DNA from: Planctomycetota bacterium
Lineage (GTDB): Bacteria > Planctomycetota > UBA1135 > JADKAF01
Assembly: GCA_016719295.1 (NCBI GenBank)
Contig: JADKAF010000001.1
Coordinates: forward strand, 992,001-1,056,000
Direction: 5' to 3'
DNA: 64,000 bases
The notes beneath the pieces are model-generated. The model was not told where the DNA came from. It saw nothing but the letters and a program-made list of their open reading frames with translations, and ran no database searches. A program made the position numbers and the translations under genes. Positions 56,425-64,000 of the stretch are shown in pieces; the first letter of the stretch is position 1, and each line of letters opens with the position of its first letter.

Positions 56425-57573
56425 ATGAGCGAGACGACCCGATACGCGAGCCTGCGCAACAAGATCGACAACGAGGTCCTGAACTTCGTGCGTCTGCAGC
56501 AGGACCTCGCCGAGCGGCGCCTCGTGTGGGAGAGCCGGCCCAGCTACCTCGAGTTCTCGTTCAACACGGCCTGCAATCTCCGCTGCGTGATGTGCCACCA
56601 GTCGGAGAACCCGCCCGTGGTGAAGGCGCCCGAGGGCCGCGGCGAAGCGCTGCTCGCCTGGTTCGGTGAGCACGGCACGGTGTGGACGCCGTCCGCCACG
56701 AGCGAGCCGCTGGCCAATGATCCGGCGAAGCTCCTCGCCTTCTGCGAGCAGCACCACCTCTTCCTCGAGCTCATCACCAACGTGATGCTGCTGAAGCCCG
56801 AGGTGATCGACAAGCTGCTGCCGCGCATCCAGCGCCTGACGCTCTCGATCGACTCGCACGAGCGCGAAGTGATCGAGCGGGTGCGCCGCCCCGTGAAGTA
56901 CGACGTCCTCGTGCAGCACGCGCGCTACGCGCTCGCGCGCTGCAACGAAGCCAGCGTCGCGACCAACGTGCACATCGTCCTCATGATGGACAACGTGCGC
57001 GTGCTCGGCGACTTCATCGATTGGGCCGCCGAGCTCGGCGCGCGCGATGTGACGCTGCTCGACATGCTCGACAACACGCCGCAAGCGGCGCAGATGTCGG
57101 TGTGGCGGAACCTCCCCGCGGAGACCGTGCACGAGCACATTCGGCGGATGATCGAGCGCGCGCGCGTGCGCGGCTTGAACCTCACCCTCGAGATCCCCGC
57201 CCCTCTCGGCGGCCGCTACGACCACCAGCCCAACATCCCGCGCGCGCACTCCGCCGCGGTGATCGAGAAGCTGCACGACGTGAACGCGCGCGCGCACGCC
57301 GGCTTCTGCCCGATGGTCTCCAACTACCTGAAGGTCGAGCCCGACGGCACGGCGTACCCCTGCTGCCGCGCGCCGCGCGAGCTGATCCTCGGCAACGTCT
57401 GGAAGGACGGCATCGACGCGGTGTGGAACGGCGCGCCGATGCAGGAGCTGCGGAAACGCATGTTCTCGGGCGATCTGCCGAAGCCGTGCGTCGGCTGCTA
57501 CGTCGTCGAGGCGCCGAAGTGGGACGCCGAGGCGCGCGGCTTCACCAAGCGCGCGCCCAAGCCCACCAGCTAG
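56425..57573 (+). CDS. Radical SAM protein with SPASM-like C-terminus
   Basis: 382 residues from the ATG at 56425. FSFNTACNLRCVMCHQSENP gives the CxxxCxxC cluster that binds the 4Fe-4S used to cleave SAM. ELITNVMLLKPEVIDKLLPR, then LTLSIDSHEREVIERVRRP continue the partial TIM barrel. The C-terminal region has CPMVSNYLKVEPDGTAYPCC and GDLPKPCVGCYV, Cys patterns of SPASM/twitch auxiliary clusters. Such enzymes modify peptides or carbohydrates. Substrate unknown, with no precursor peptide adjacent other than the small zinc ribbon gene. It is convergent with the next gene and the two stop codons share a CTAG. Confidence 0.9.
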   Translation: MSETTRYASLRNKIDNEVLNFVRLQQDLAERRLVWESRPSYLEFSFNTACNLRCVMCHQSENPPVVKAPEGRGEALLAWFGEHGTVWTPSATSEPLANDPAKLLAFCEQHHLFLELITNVMLLKPEVIDKLLPRIQRLTLSIDSHEREVIERVRRPVKYDVLVQHARYALARCNEASVATNVHIVLMMDNVRVLGDFIDWAAELGARDVTLLDMLDNTPQAAQMSVWRNLPAETVHEHIRRMIERARVRGLNLTLEIPAPLGGRYDHQPNIPRAHSAAVIEKLHDVNARAHAGFCPMVSNYLKVEPDGTAYPCCRAPRELILGNVWKDGIDAVWNGAPMQELRKRMFSGDLPKPCVGCYVVEAPKWDAEARGFTKRAPKPTS

Positions 57574-60500
57574 AGTGGCGGGACCACCGCGGCGTGCAGC
57601 GCCGGGCGGAACTCCAGGATCGCGCGGTTCTCGCGCGTCGGATGCACACGGTTGCTGAGCAAGACGACGTAGAGATCCCGACGCGGATCGATCCAAAGCG
57701 AGGTGCCCGTGAAGCCGGTATGGCCGTAGGCCTCCGCGGAGAACGTCGCCCCGGCCGGCGAGGCCCCGTCGCTCGCGGTGTCCCAGCCCAGGGCACGCCG
57801 CGACGCATCGAGCATGTCGGAGCGGCGCACGAACTCGGCGAGCAGTTCGCGCGCGAAGAGGGCCTGGCCATCGTCCTCGCCACCACGGAGCAAGCAGCGA
57901 GCGAAGATGCCGAGGTCGCGCGCCGTGGAGAAAAGCCCGGCATGTCCGGCGACGCCGCCGAGACCGTAGGCGTTCTCGTCGTGCACCTCGCCGCGCAGCA
58001 CGCGCTCGCGCAGCGGACAGCGCTCGGTGGGCGCCGCTCGCGCGCGCAGGTCGAAGGGCACGCGGAAGCGCGTCTCGGCGAGTCCGAGCGGAAGGGCGAT
58101 CTCGCGGGCGAACAGCTCGTCGAGAGCTGCGCCACAGCGGCGCTCGAGCGCGATGCCGAGGGCGAGGAAGCCGAGATCGCTGTAGAGGAAGCGCTCGCGC
58201 GGCGCGGCTGCCCGCGGCGCCGCGGCGATCGCCGCGAGGTATTCGCTACGTGAAGCACCCGTGCGATGCAAGGGCAGCCAACCCGCGAGGCCCGTGCAAT
58301 GGAGCAGCGCATCGCGCACCGTGAAGCTCGGCGCGTCGGCGCGCTGCAGATCGGGCAGCACCTCGACGAGCGGCGTATCCAGCGGCAAGCGCCCATCGGC
58401 CGCGGCGCGCAAGGCGAGGCTCGTCGTCGCCACCACCTTGGTCAGCGAGGCGAGGTCGAAGAGCGCCTCCGTGCTCATCGGCTCCTTCCGCGACTCGTCC
58501 ATCCAACCGCTGGCCACGCGGAAGACGACGCCGCGCGAGGTGCCGACCTCGGCGACGGCGCCGGGAAAGACGCCGCGCTCGACGGCGCCGGCGAGCTCGC
58601 GCTCGACGCGCTCGCGCGCCCCGTGATGCGCTGGACGAACCAACAGGCGCTGGCCCGTGCGCATCTGCACCGTGGTGAGCGTGCTCTCGCGCTCGAGCTC
58701 GGGCGCGGCTCCCGTCGCGACCTCGAAGAGGCGCTCCTCGCGGCGCAGGCGCAGGCGGAGCTCGCCGTCGCGCGTCGCACGTAGCTCCGCTTCCTCCAGG
58801 CCACCGGCATTCCAACGCACGTCGACCTCGAAGCCGCCGCGCGCGCGCAGGCCGCGCACGGAGCCGCTCGTCCATTCCGGAGGCAACGCAGGCAGCAGCT
58901 CGATCACTTCGCGCTCGGATTGCAGCAGCATCTCGGCGATGCCCGCCGTCGCACCGAAGTTCCCATCGATCTGGAAGGGCGGGTGCAGATCGAAGAGGTT
59001 CGGCGCCATCGAGTGCGAGAGCAGGTAGCGCAGATGCTCCGCGGCGCCAGCGCCGTCGTGCAGGCGCGCGAGCATCGAGATCAGCCACGCGCGGGACCAC
59101 CCCGTGCCACCACCGCCGTGCGCGAGGCGGCGCTCGATCGTCTTCCGCGCCGCGAGCGCCTGATCCGGCGTGTAGTCGGGCTCGATCTCCTCTCCCGGAT
59201 GCAGCGCGTAGAGGTGCGATTGATGCCGGTGGCCCGGCTCGAGTTCCTCGCGCTCGGCGTCCCACTCGAGCACCCGACCGTCGCTGCCGATCCGGACGCC
59301 GGGCTTCAATCTCACGTACGCTTCGCGGATCGCGTGCACCTCGTCGTCCTCGATCCCGAGCTCGTACGCGACCTTCAGCGTGCTCGCGAAGAGCTCCTCC
59401 ACGAGCTGCTGGTCCATCGCCGGCCCCATGCACACCGAAGCGGCCGCTCCATCCGCAGCGCGGAACGAGTTCTCGGGCGAAGTCGAGGGGCCACTCACGA
59501 GCCGTCCCTCGGCATCTGGCACGAGCCAGTCGAGGTAGAAGCGCGAGGCGTCGCGCAGGAGCGGCCATGCGCGCTGCGCGAGGAACGCGCGATCGCTGCC
59601 GTAGCGCCAGCGCTCGTAGAACGCATCCGCGAGCCACGCGTTGCTCGCATGCCAGAAGCCCCAGTAGGGCTGCGAGGAGCGCGTGTAGGCCGTGCCCCAG
59701 AGATCGGTCGCGTGCGGCGCCACCCAGCCGCGGCAGCCGAAGCTGTCCTTGGCGCGCTTGGCACCCGCAGCGGCGAGCTTCTCGATCAACGCGAGATACG
59801 GTTCGCCGAGCTCGGCCAAGCCCGTCACCTCGGCGGGCCAGTAGTTCATCTGCAGGTTGATGTTCAGGTGATAGTCCGCGCTCCAGGGCGCGTCGACGTG
59901 CTCGTTCCAGAGCCCCTGCAGGTTCGCGGGCTGCGTGCCGGGTCGCGAGCAGCCGACGAGCAGATAGCGCCCATACTGGAACAGCAGCGCGGCGAGGAAG
60001 GGATCGCGCGCGCCCTGCGCGTGACGCGCGAGCCGCTGCGGCGTGGGCAGCACGCGCGCCTCGGCGAGGTTCTCGAGGACGAGCTCGCAGCGCTCCATCC
60101 AGCCGCGATGCTCGCGCAGATGATCGGCGCGCAAGGCGCTCCAACCCTTCGCGCGCGCGCGCTGCACGCGCTCCGCCGCGCGCGCCGCGGGCTCCGCGCC
60201 CTCGAACTCGCACTCGCCCGCGAGGAAGAGCCGGATCTCGCGGGCACCGCTCACACGCAACGAGCTTCCCTGAGCCACGATCCGCCCGCCGTCGCACTCG
60301 AGCTCGAGCTGCACCGCGAAGCGTTGCCAAGCACGCCCGGCGTCCGTGCGCTCGCGCTGCTGCGTCACTTGCCCGTGCATCGCTAGCGCAGCAGCGCCCA
60401 CGACCTTCGACTCGTGCGTCGTCCGGCCGCGATCTGCGGGGCGCGCGAGCTCGAATTCGGCATCGAAGCCCGCCGCGCTCTCCGTCCGCGCGACCCACAC

Positions 60501-61067
60501 CAGCACCTGATCGACGCCGCTCGCGAAGACCTCCACGCTCTCGGCGCAGCCTTCGCGCTTCCACGTAGCCCTCGCGATGCCCGTGCGCAGCGCGAGCTCG
60601 CGCCGATACCCTTCGAGCGGCGCCGCGGTGCGTCGATCCGCGATCGCGAGATCCCCGAGCGTCTGATGGCTCCAGGCGAGATCGCCGCTCTGGAAGCGCT
60701 TCGTCGCCTCCGCGCTCGCCTCGGCGTGACTACCTTCCATCAGCAGCGCGCGCAGCGCCGCGAGGTCGGCAGGCGTGCCGCGATCGTGCGCGAGCGTGGG
60801 CTCCCCCGCCCACAGCGCATCCAACGAGAGCTGGATGCGCTCGCGCTCGACGCCGCCGAAGACCATCGCGCCGAGCCGCCCGGTCCCGAGCGGCAGCGCC
60901 TCCAACCAGGCACCCGCCGGTCGATCGAACCAGATCGAGAGCTCGTCCTCGGGCGGCGCCACCTGCGCCCGCGCCGCCGCGATCGCGCCGAGCCCGAAGA
61001 AGAGACCCAGAAACGCAGCGCGCGCACCGCGAAGGGTGCGCGCGCTGCGGAGCGAGCTACGTTCCAT
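57570..61067 (-). CDS. Secreted GH95 alpha-L-fucosidase fused to a serine beta-lactamase-like domain
   Basis: 1165 residues from the ATG at 61067. Signal peptide FLGLFFGLGAIAAARAQ. Residues about 40-800 are glycoside hydrolase family 95: LPLGTGRLGAMVFGGVERER, YHLNINLQMNYWPAEVTGLA (the NxN region), SGPSTSPENSFRA (catalytic-type Glu), HRHQSHLYALHPGEEI, GGGGTGWSRAWL and PFQIDGNFGATAGIAEML (Asp). Residues about 815-1150 are a beta-lactamase/esterase-type serine hydrolase: SLTK (Ser874, Lys877), YSDL (Tyr962) and HTG (His1116). GH95 removes fucose from glycans; the second domain could hydrolyse an ester or amide. Both catalytic sets look intact. It is convergent with the radical SAM gene. Confidence 0.88.
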   Translation of the reverse strand: MERSSLRSARTLRGARAAFLGLFFGLGAIAAARAQVAPPEDELSIWFDRPAGAWLEALPLGTGRLGAMVFGGVERERIQLSLDALWAGEPTLAHDRGTPADLAALRALLMEGSHAEASAEATKRFQSGDLAWSHQTLGDLAIADRRTAAPLEGYRRELALRTGIARATWKREGCAESVEVFASGVDQVLVWVARTESAAGFDAEFELARPADRGRTTHESKVVGAAALAMHGQVTQQRERTDAGRAWQRFAVQLELECDGGRIVAQGSSLRVSGAREIRLFLAGECEFEGAEPAARAAERVQRARAKGWSALRADHLREHRGWMERCELVLENLAEARVLPTPQRLARHAQGARDPFLAALLFQYGRYLLVGCSRPGTQPANLQGLWNEHVDAPWSADYHLNINLQMNYWPAEVTGLAELGEPYLALIEKLAAAGAKRAKDSFGCRGWVAPHATDLWGTAYTRSSQPYWGFWHASNAWLADAFYERWRYGSDRAFLAQRAWPLLRDASRFYLDWLVPDAEGRLVSGPSTSPENSFRAADGAAASVCMGPAMDQQLVEELFASTLKVAYELGIEDDEVHAIREAYVRLKPGVRIGSDGRVLEWDAEREELEPGHRHQSHLYALHPGEEIEPDYTPDQALAARKTIERRLAHGGGGTGWSRAWLISMLARLHDGAGAAEHLRYLLSHSMAPNLFDLHPPFQIDGNFGATAGIAEMLLQSEREVIELLPALPPEWTSGSVRGLRARGGFEVDVRWNAGGLEEAELRATRDGELRLRLRREERLFEVATGAAPELERESTLTTVQMRTGQRLLVRPAHHGARERVERELAGAVERGVFPGAVAEVGTSRGVVFRVASGWMDESRKEPMSTEALFDLASLTKVVATTSLALRAAADGRLPLDTPLVEVLPDLQRADAPSFTVRDALLHCTGLAGWLPLHRTGASRSEYLAAIAAAPRAAAPRERFLYSDLGFLALGIALERRCGAALDELFAREIALPLGLAETRFRVPFDLRARAAPTERCPLRERVLRGEVHDENAYGLGGVAGHAGLFSTARDLGIFARCLLRGGEDDGQALFARELLAEFVRRSDMLDASRRALGWDTASDGASPAGATFSAEAYGHTGFTGTSLWIDPRRDLYVVLLSNRVHPTRENRAILEFRPALHAAVVPPL

Positions 61068-61110
61068 GGGGAACCTCGAGTGCTCGATGTCGTGCTCGAT
61101 CCATCGCGCC

Positions 61111-61168
61111 CTCCGATACGGTCAGGTATCGGAGCAGCGAACGCCGCGACACCGTCAGGCGTCGCGGC
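61111..61168. other. Two GTCA-core stem-loops between metK and the GH95 gene
   Basis: Hairpin one: CTCCGATAC (61111-61119) with GTATCGGAG (61126-61134). Hairpin two: GCCGCGAC (61143-61150) with GTCGCGGC (61161-61168), closing on ACCGTCAGGC. Both share the core ACxGTCAGG with different complementary arms, as at 37329-37348. They lie just downstream of metK and may terminate its transcript. Confidence 0.5.
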
Positions 61169-61174
61169 CAGCCG

Positions 61175-62338
61175 TCACAGGCCAGCGGCCTTGCGTAGAG
61201 CCTCCGCGCGCGAGGTGTTCTCCCAGGAGAAGCCCTCGCGCCCGAAGTGACCGAACGACGCCGTCTTCGTATAGATCGGCTTCAGGAGGTCGAGCGCCTT
61301 GATGATGCCCGAGGGCGTGAGATCGAAGTGATCGCGCACGAGCTTCGTGATCTTCGCCTCGTCGATGCGCCCGGTCCCGAAGGTGTCGCAGCGCACGGAG
61401 ACCGGCTGCGCGACGCCGATCGCGTACGCGACCTGAATCTCGCAGCGCTTCGCGATGCCCGCCGCGACGATGTTCTTCGCGACCCAGCGCGCAGCGTACG
61501 CCGCGGAGCGGTCCACCTTGGACGGATCCTTGCCGGAGAAGGCGCCCCCGCCGTGACGGCCCATGCCGCCGTAGGTGTCGACGATGATCTTCCGGCCGGT
61601 CAGGCCGGAGTCGCCGTGCGGTCCGCCGATCACGAAGCGACCGGTCGGGTTCACGTGGTAGATCGTCTTCGCGTCGAGGAGATTGGCCGGCAGCACCGGC
61701 AGCATCACCTTCTCGATCACTTCCTTCCGGATCTGCTCGTAGGAGACATCCGGGTGGTGCTGCGTCGAGATCAGCACGGTGTCGACGCGCACCGGCTTGT
61801 CGCCGTCGTATTCGAAGGTGATCTGCGACTTGCTGTCCGGGCGCAGCCACGGCATCTCGCGCGACTGGCGCAGCTTGGTCAGGTGCTCCAGCAGGCGATG
61901 CGCGTAGTGGATCGGCGCAGGCATCAGCGCGGGCGTCTCGTCGCAAGCGAAGCCGAACATCAAGCCCTGGTCGCCGGCGCCCTGCTCCTTGTGCAGGCCC
62001 TCGCCTTCGGTGACACCCTGCGAGATGTCGGGGGACTGGCGCCCCACCGCGACCATGACGCCGCAGGAGTGGCTGGCGAAGCAGAGCTCGTCCGAGTCGT
62101 AGCCGATCGCCTTGATGGTCGCGCGCGCGATGTCGGCGTAGCTAGGCCGCGCGTTCGAGGTGATCTCGCCGGCGATCACGACGAGGCCGGTCGTGACCAG
62201 CGTCTCGCACGCCACGCGCGAGCGCGGATCCTCCGCGAGGTGCGCGTCGAGGATCGCGTCGGAGATCTGGTCGCAGACCTTGTCGGGGTGGCCCGCGGAC
62301 ACGGACTCGGAGGTGAACAGCTTGCGCTCGCTGGCCAT
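61175..62338 (-). CDS. metK: S-adenosylmethionine synthetase
   Basis: 387 residues from the ATG at 62338. Landmarks: LFTSESVSAGHPDKVCDQIS, AHLAEDPRSRVACETLVTTG, GEGLHKEQGAGDQGLMFGFA, HYAHRLLEHLTKLRQS, NPTGRFVIGGPHGDSGLTGR, KIIVDTYGGMGRHGGGAFSG and DPSKVDRSAAYAARWVAKN. It makes SAM from methionine and ATP. mtnA (SAM-derived MTA salvage) is also in this window. Normal length and no frameshift. A possible TACAAT -10 is at 62413-62418. Confidence 0.97.
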   Translation of the reverse strand: MASERKLFTSESVSAGHPDKVCDQISDAILDAHLAEDPRSRVACETLVTTGLVVIAGEITSNARPSYADIARATIKAIGYDSDELCFASHSCGVMVAVGRQSPDISQGVTEGEGLHKEQGAGDQGLMFGFACDETPALMPAPIHYAHRLLEHLTKLRQSREMPWLRPDSKSQITFEYDGDKPVRVDTVLISTQHHPDVSYEQIRKEVIEKVMLPVLPANLLDAKTIYHVNPTGRFVIGGPHGDSGLTGRKIIVDTYGGMGRHGGGAFSGKDPSKVDRSAAYAARWVAKNIVAAGIAKRCEIQVAYAIGVAQPVSVRCDTFGTGRIDEAKITKLVRDHFDLTPSGIIKALDLLKPIYTKTASFGHFGREGFSWENTSRAEALRKAAGL

Positions 62339-62666
62339 GGACTCTTCTCGGATCGGGTTCGCACGAGCAGCGCACCTCCGCCAGAGGAGGGCGCCGCGAA
62401 AGAAGGCCGGGGATTGTAGGGATTCCGAGTGCCGCTGGCCACGAGCTGATCGAACGAAGCTCCGGGCAAAGCGCCCGCGCCGGCGAGCGGGTTCCACGGT
62501 CGAGCAGCGTCTCGAGGAAGTGCTCCCGGGCAGGGATGGAGGCATCGGGCGTCCCGCCGAGGCGCGGGAACCGGCGCCGAAGCGGATGTTCCCGCTAGCT
62601 ACCGGCGACGAAGGCGGGGCGACCGAGGCGACCTCTTCAGCCCGAAGGACGGCTCTGAACGGGCTG
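62339..62666. other. Intergenic region between waaA and metK
   Basis: 328 bp, no gene seen. On the minus strand it carries TACAAT (62418-62413), a plausible -10 for metK, with no clear -35. A 7-bp stem CAGCCCG (62638-62644) with CGGGCTG (62660-62666) just after the waaA stop may terminate waaA. No SAM-responsive riboswitch consensus was convincingly found. Confidence 0.4.
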
Positions 62667-64000
62667 CTAGCGCAGGGAGTTCGCCGCGTTCTCCCGCAGG
62701 ATGGGCTCCAGCGCGGCGATCGTTCGAGCAGTCGCTCCGCGGTTCTCCTCGATGGCGGCGATGGCGGCCTGGCCCATGCGCTTCGCTTCCTCGGGATCGT
62801 CCAGGAGCTCGAGCAGCGCTCGCGACAGCTCGGCGTCATCGCCGATCCGGCGGGCCGCGCGGCGCTCGAGGAGCAGCGCCGTCTCCGCATCGAAGTTGAA
62901 GGTATGGGGACCGAAGAGGACCGGCTTGCCCAGGGCCGCAGGCTCGAGCACGTTGTGCCCGCCCTTGGGGAACAGGCTCCCACCGACGAAGACCACGGCC
63001 GCGAGCGAATACACGCGCTCGAGCTCGCCGATCGTGTCGACCACATAGGTCGCGGTCGGGCTCGCCTGCGCGTTGCCCGAGCGCAGCTCGGTGAGCCGCA
63101 CCGGCTCGCCGCCGTGATCGCGGAGCTCGGCCAGAACCTCCGGGAGCCGCGGCGGATGGCGCGGCGCGATGATCAGGCGGATCGGCCGCCCGGACGCACG
63201 GACCGCGCGTGCGGCGGCGAGTGCGGCGCGCTCCTCGCCCGGATGCGTGCTGCCGGCAACGAAGACGCACTCGCGCTCCTCGATGCCGAAAAGGCGGCGG
63301 AGATCGGCGTTCGGAGCGAGATCGCCCCTCGCGCGCAGGTTGTCGAACTTGACGTTGCCAGTGACCGAGACGCGATCGGCGGGCACGCCGATGTCGAGGA
63401 AACGCTCGCGATAGGTCTCGTTCTGCGCGCAGGTGTGGCGGATGCGAGTGAACTCCGGCAGGAAGCGGCGCAACCGCCGATAGCCTCGCCAGGAGCGCTC
63501 CGAGATGCGCCCGTTCACCACCATCACCGGCACGCCGGCGCGGTCGGCACGGAGCAAGAGATTCGGCCAGATCTCGAGCTCCACCAGCACGATCCAGCTC
63601 GGCCGGATGCGGCGGAACACCCGCGAGACGATCCAGAACGCGTCGAGCGGGTAGTAGAAGAGCAGGCTCTCGCGGTAGAGCTCGCGCGCCAGCTCGAAGC
63701 CCGTCTGCGTGGTCGCCGAGAAGACGATCTCGTAGCTCGGGAAGCGCTCGCGCAAGCCGCGCGCGAGCGCGCCCGCAGCCTTCACCTCGCCGACCGAGAC
63801 CCCGTGGATCCAGATGCAGGGCTTCCGGGACTGCCGGACCGGCACGAAGCCGAGCCGCTGCGGCAAGCCGCGCCGGAAGCGCCGACTCGTCGCGAAGCGC
63901 AGCGCGAACCACGGCAGTCCGAGCACGAGCAGGAGCAGGAAGCTCCCGTCGTAGACGAGGTGCAGCAGCGCCGTGCGGCCCCTCCTCCAGGCGCCGCGCG
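62667..64000 (-). CDS. waaA: 3-deoxy-D-manno-octulosonic acid transferase, N-terminus off the window
   Basis: The frame reaches the right edge open. The visible N-terminal part (ALLHLVYDGSFLLLLVLGLP, then WFALRFATSRRFRRGLPQRL) is the usual membrane anchor, so the true start is beyond 64000. Motifs: IHGVSVGEVKAAGALARGL, SATTQTGFELARELY, ELEIWPNLLLRADRAGVPVM, VNGRISERSWRGYRRLRRFL, FVAGSTHPGEERAALAA and FPKGGHNVLEPAALGKPVLF (donor-binding loop). WaaA adds Kdo to lipid A precursor, indicating LPS and an outer membrane. About 444 residues are visible. Confidence 0.93.
   Translation of the reverse strand, partial: RGAWRRGRTALLHLVYDGSFLLLLVLGLPWFALRFATSRRFRRGLPQRLGFVPVRQSRKPCIWIHGVSVGEVKAAGALARGLRERFPSYEIVFSATTQTGFELARELYRESLLFYYPLDAFWIVSRVFRRIRPSWIVLVELEIWPNLLLRADRAGVPVMVVNGRISERSWRGYRRLRRFLPEFTRIRHTCAQNETYRERFLDIGVPADRVSVTGNVKFDNLRARGDLAPNADLRRLFGIEERECVFVAGSTHPGEERAALAAARAVRASGRPIRLIIAPRHPPRLPEVLAELRDHGGEPVRLTELRSGNAQASPTATYVVDTIGELERVYSLAAVVFVGGSLFPKGGHNVLEPAALGKPVLFGPHTFNFDAETALLLERRAARRIGDDAELSRALLELLDDPEEAKRMGQAAIAAIEENRGATARTIAALEPILRENAANSLR

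Noticed and set aside
62339..62666. SAM- or SAH-responsive riboswitch before metK.
   Set aside because: A few short segments resemble parts of the SAH consensus, but I could not build the required pseudoknot or conserved core. A covariance-model search would decide it.

Overview
The window is GC-rich DNA, almost wholly coding, from a diderm bacterium. It carries waaA, a TolC-type outer-membrane channel and many lipoproteins. Several traits point to the Planctomycetota or a close lineage: a planctomycete-type ECF sigma factor overlapping a membrane Ser/Thr kinase, two tandem groEL genes with no groES, a double-length UvrA, and a GH95 fucosidase. The phylum is an inference from gene content; no rRNA gene is present. 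Three apparent single-base frameshifts, in two genes, suggest either gene decay or residual sequencing errors in a draft assembly.

Layout, left to right. 1-10 kb (minus strand): a partial beta-helix protein, a HEAT-repeat lipoprotein, a TolC-family protein, a secreted protein, an ECF sigma factor with a repetitive tail plus a membrane partner, a ThiL-TsaE fusion and a DUF3750-like lipoprotein. 10.1-10.6 kb: a lone pseudopilin-like gene (plus). 10.6-20.6 kb (minus): a tandem-duplicated UvrA, an XPB-type helicase, a frameshifted helicase-associated protein, ThiE and a catalytically degenerate signal-peptidase-like protein, mostly overlapping. 20.8-30.4 kb (minus): eight genes in one tightly coupled operon (secreted protein, TPR lipoprotein, galE, MBL hydrolase, M28 peptidase, dacB, inositol-phosphatase-like, DUF3810), with a good promoter at 30480-30507. 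aroA precedes it. 31.8-36.3 kb (plus): ECF sigma factor, Ser/Thr kinase, purC, mtnA. A frameshifted glycosyltransferase-like gene follows on the minus strand.

37.39-43.05 kb is a 5.6-kb integrative element in the 3' end of tRNA-Lys(UUU). It is bounded by 51-bp direct repeats with two mismatches and carries a tyrosine integrase, small HTH proteins, a putative replication initiator with iteron-like repeats and an A/C-rich tract inside its own reading frame, a lower-GC lipoprotein and a small protein. It has no capsid or conjugation genes. The integrase frame runs through the attachment site, so integration and excision should change its C-terminus. This element is the most unusual part of the window.

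43-50.4 kb (minus): tRNA-Lys after the classical rpsB-tsf-pyrH-frr cluster, with a near-consensus promoter, then a von Willebrand A-domain membrane protein and an NPCBM-domain protein. 50.75-57.6 kb (plus): groEL1-groEL2-dnaJ-grpE, a zinc-ribbon protein and a radical SAM/SPASM protein. 57.6-64 kb (minus): a GH95 fucosidase fused to a serine beta-lactamase-like domain, metK, and waaA running off the right edge.
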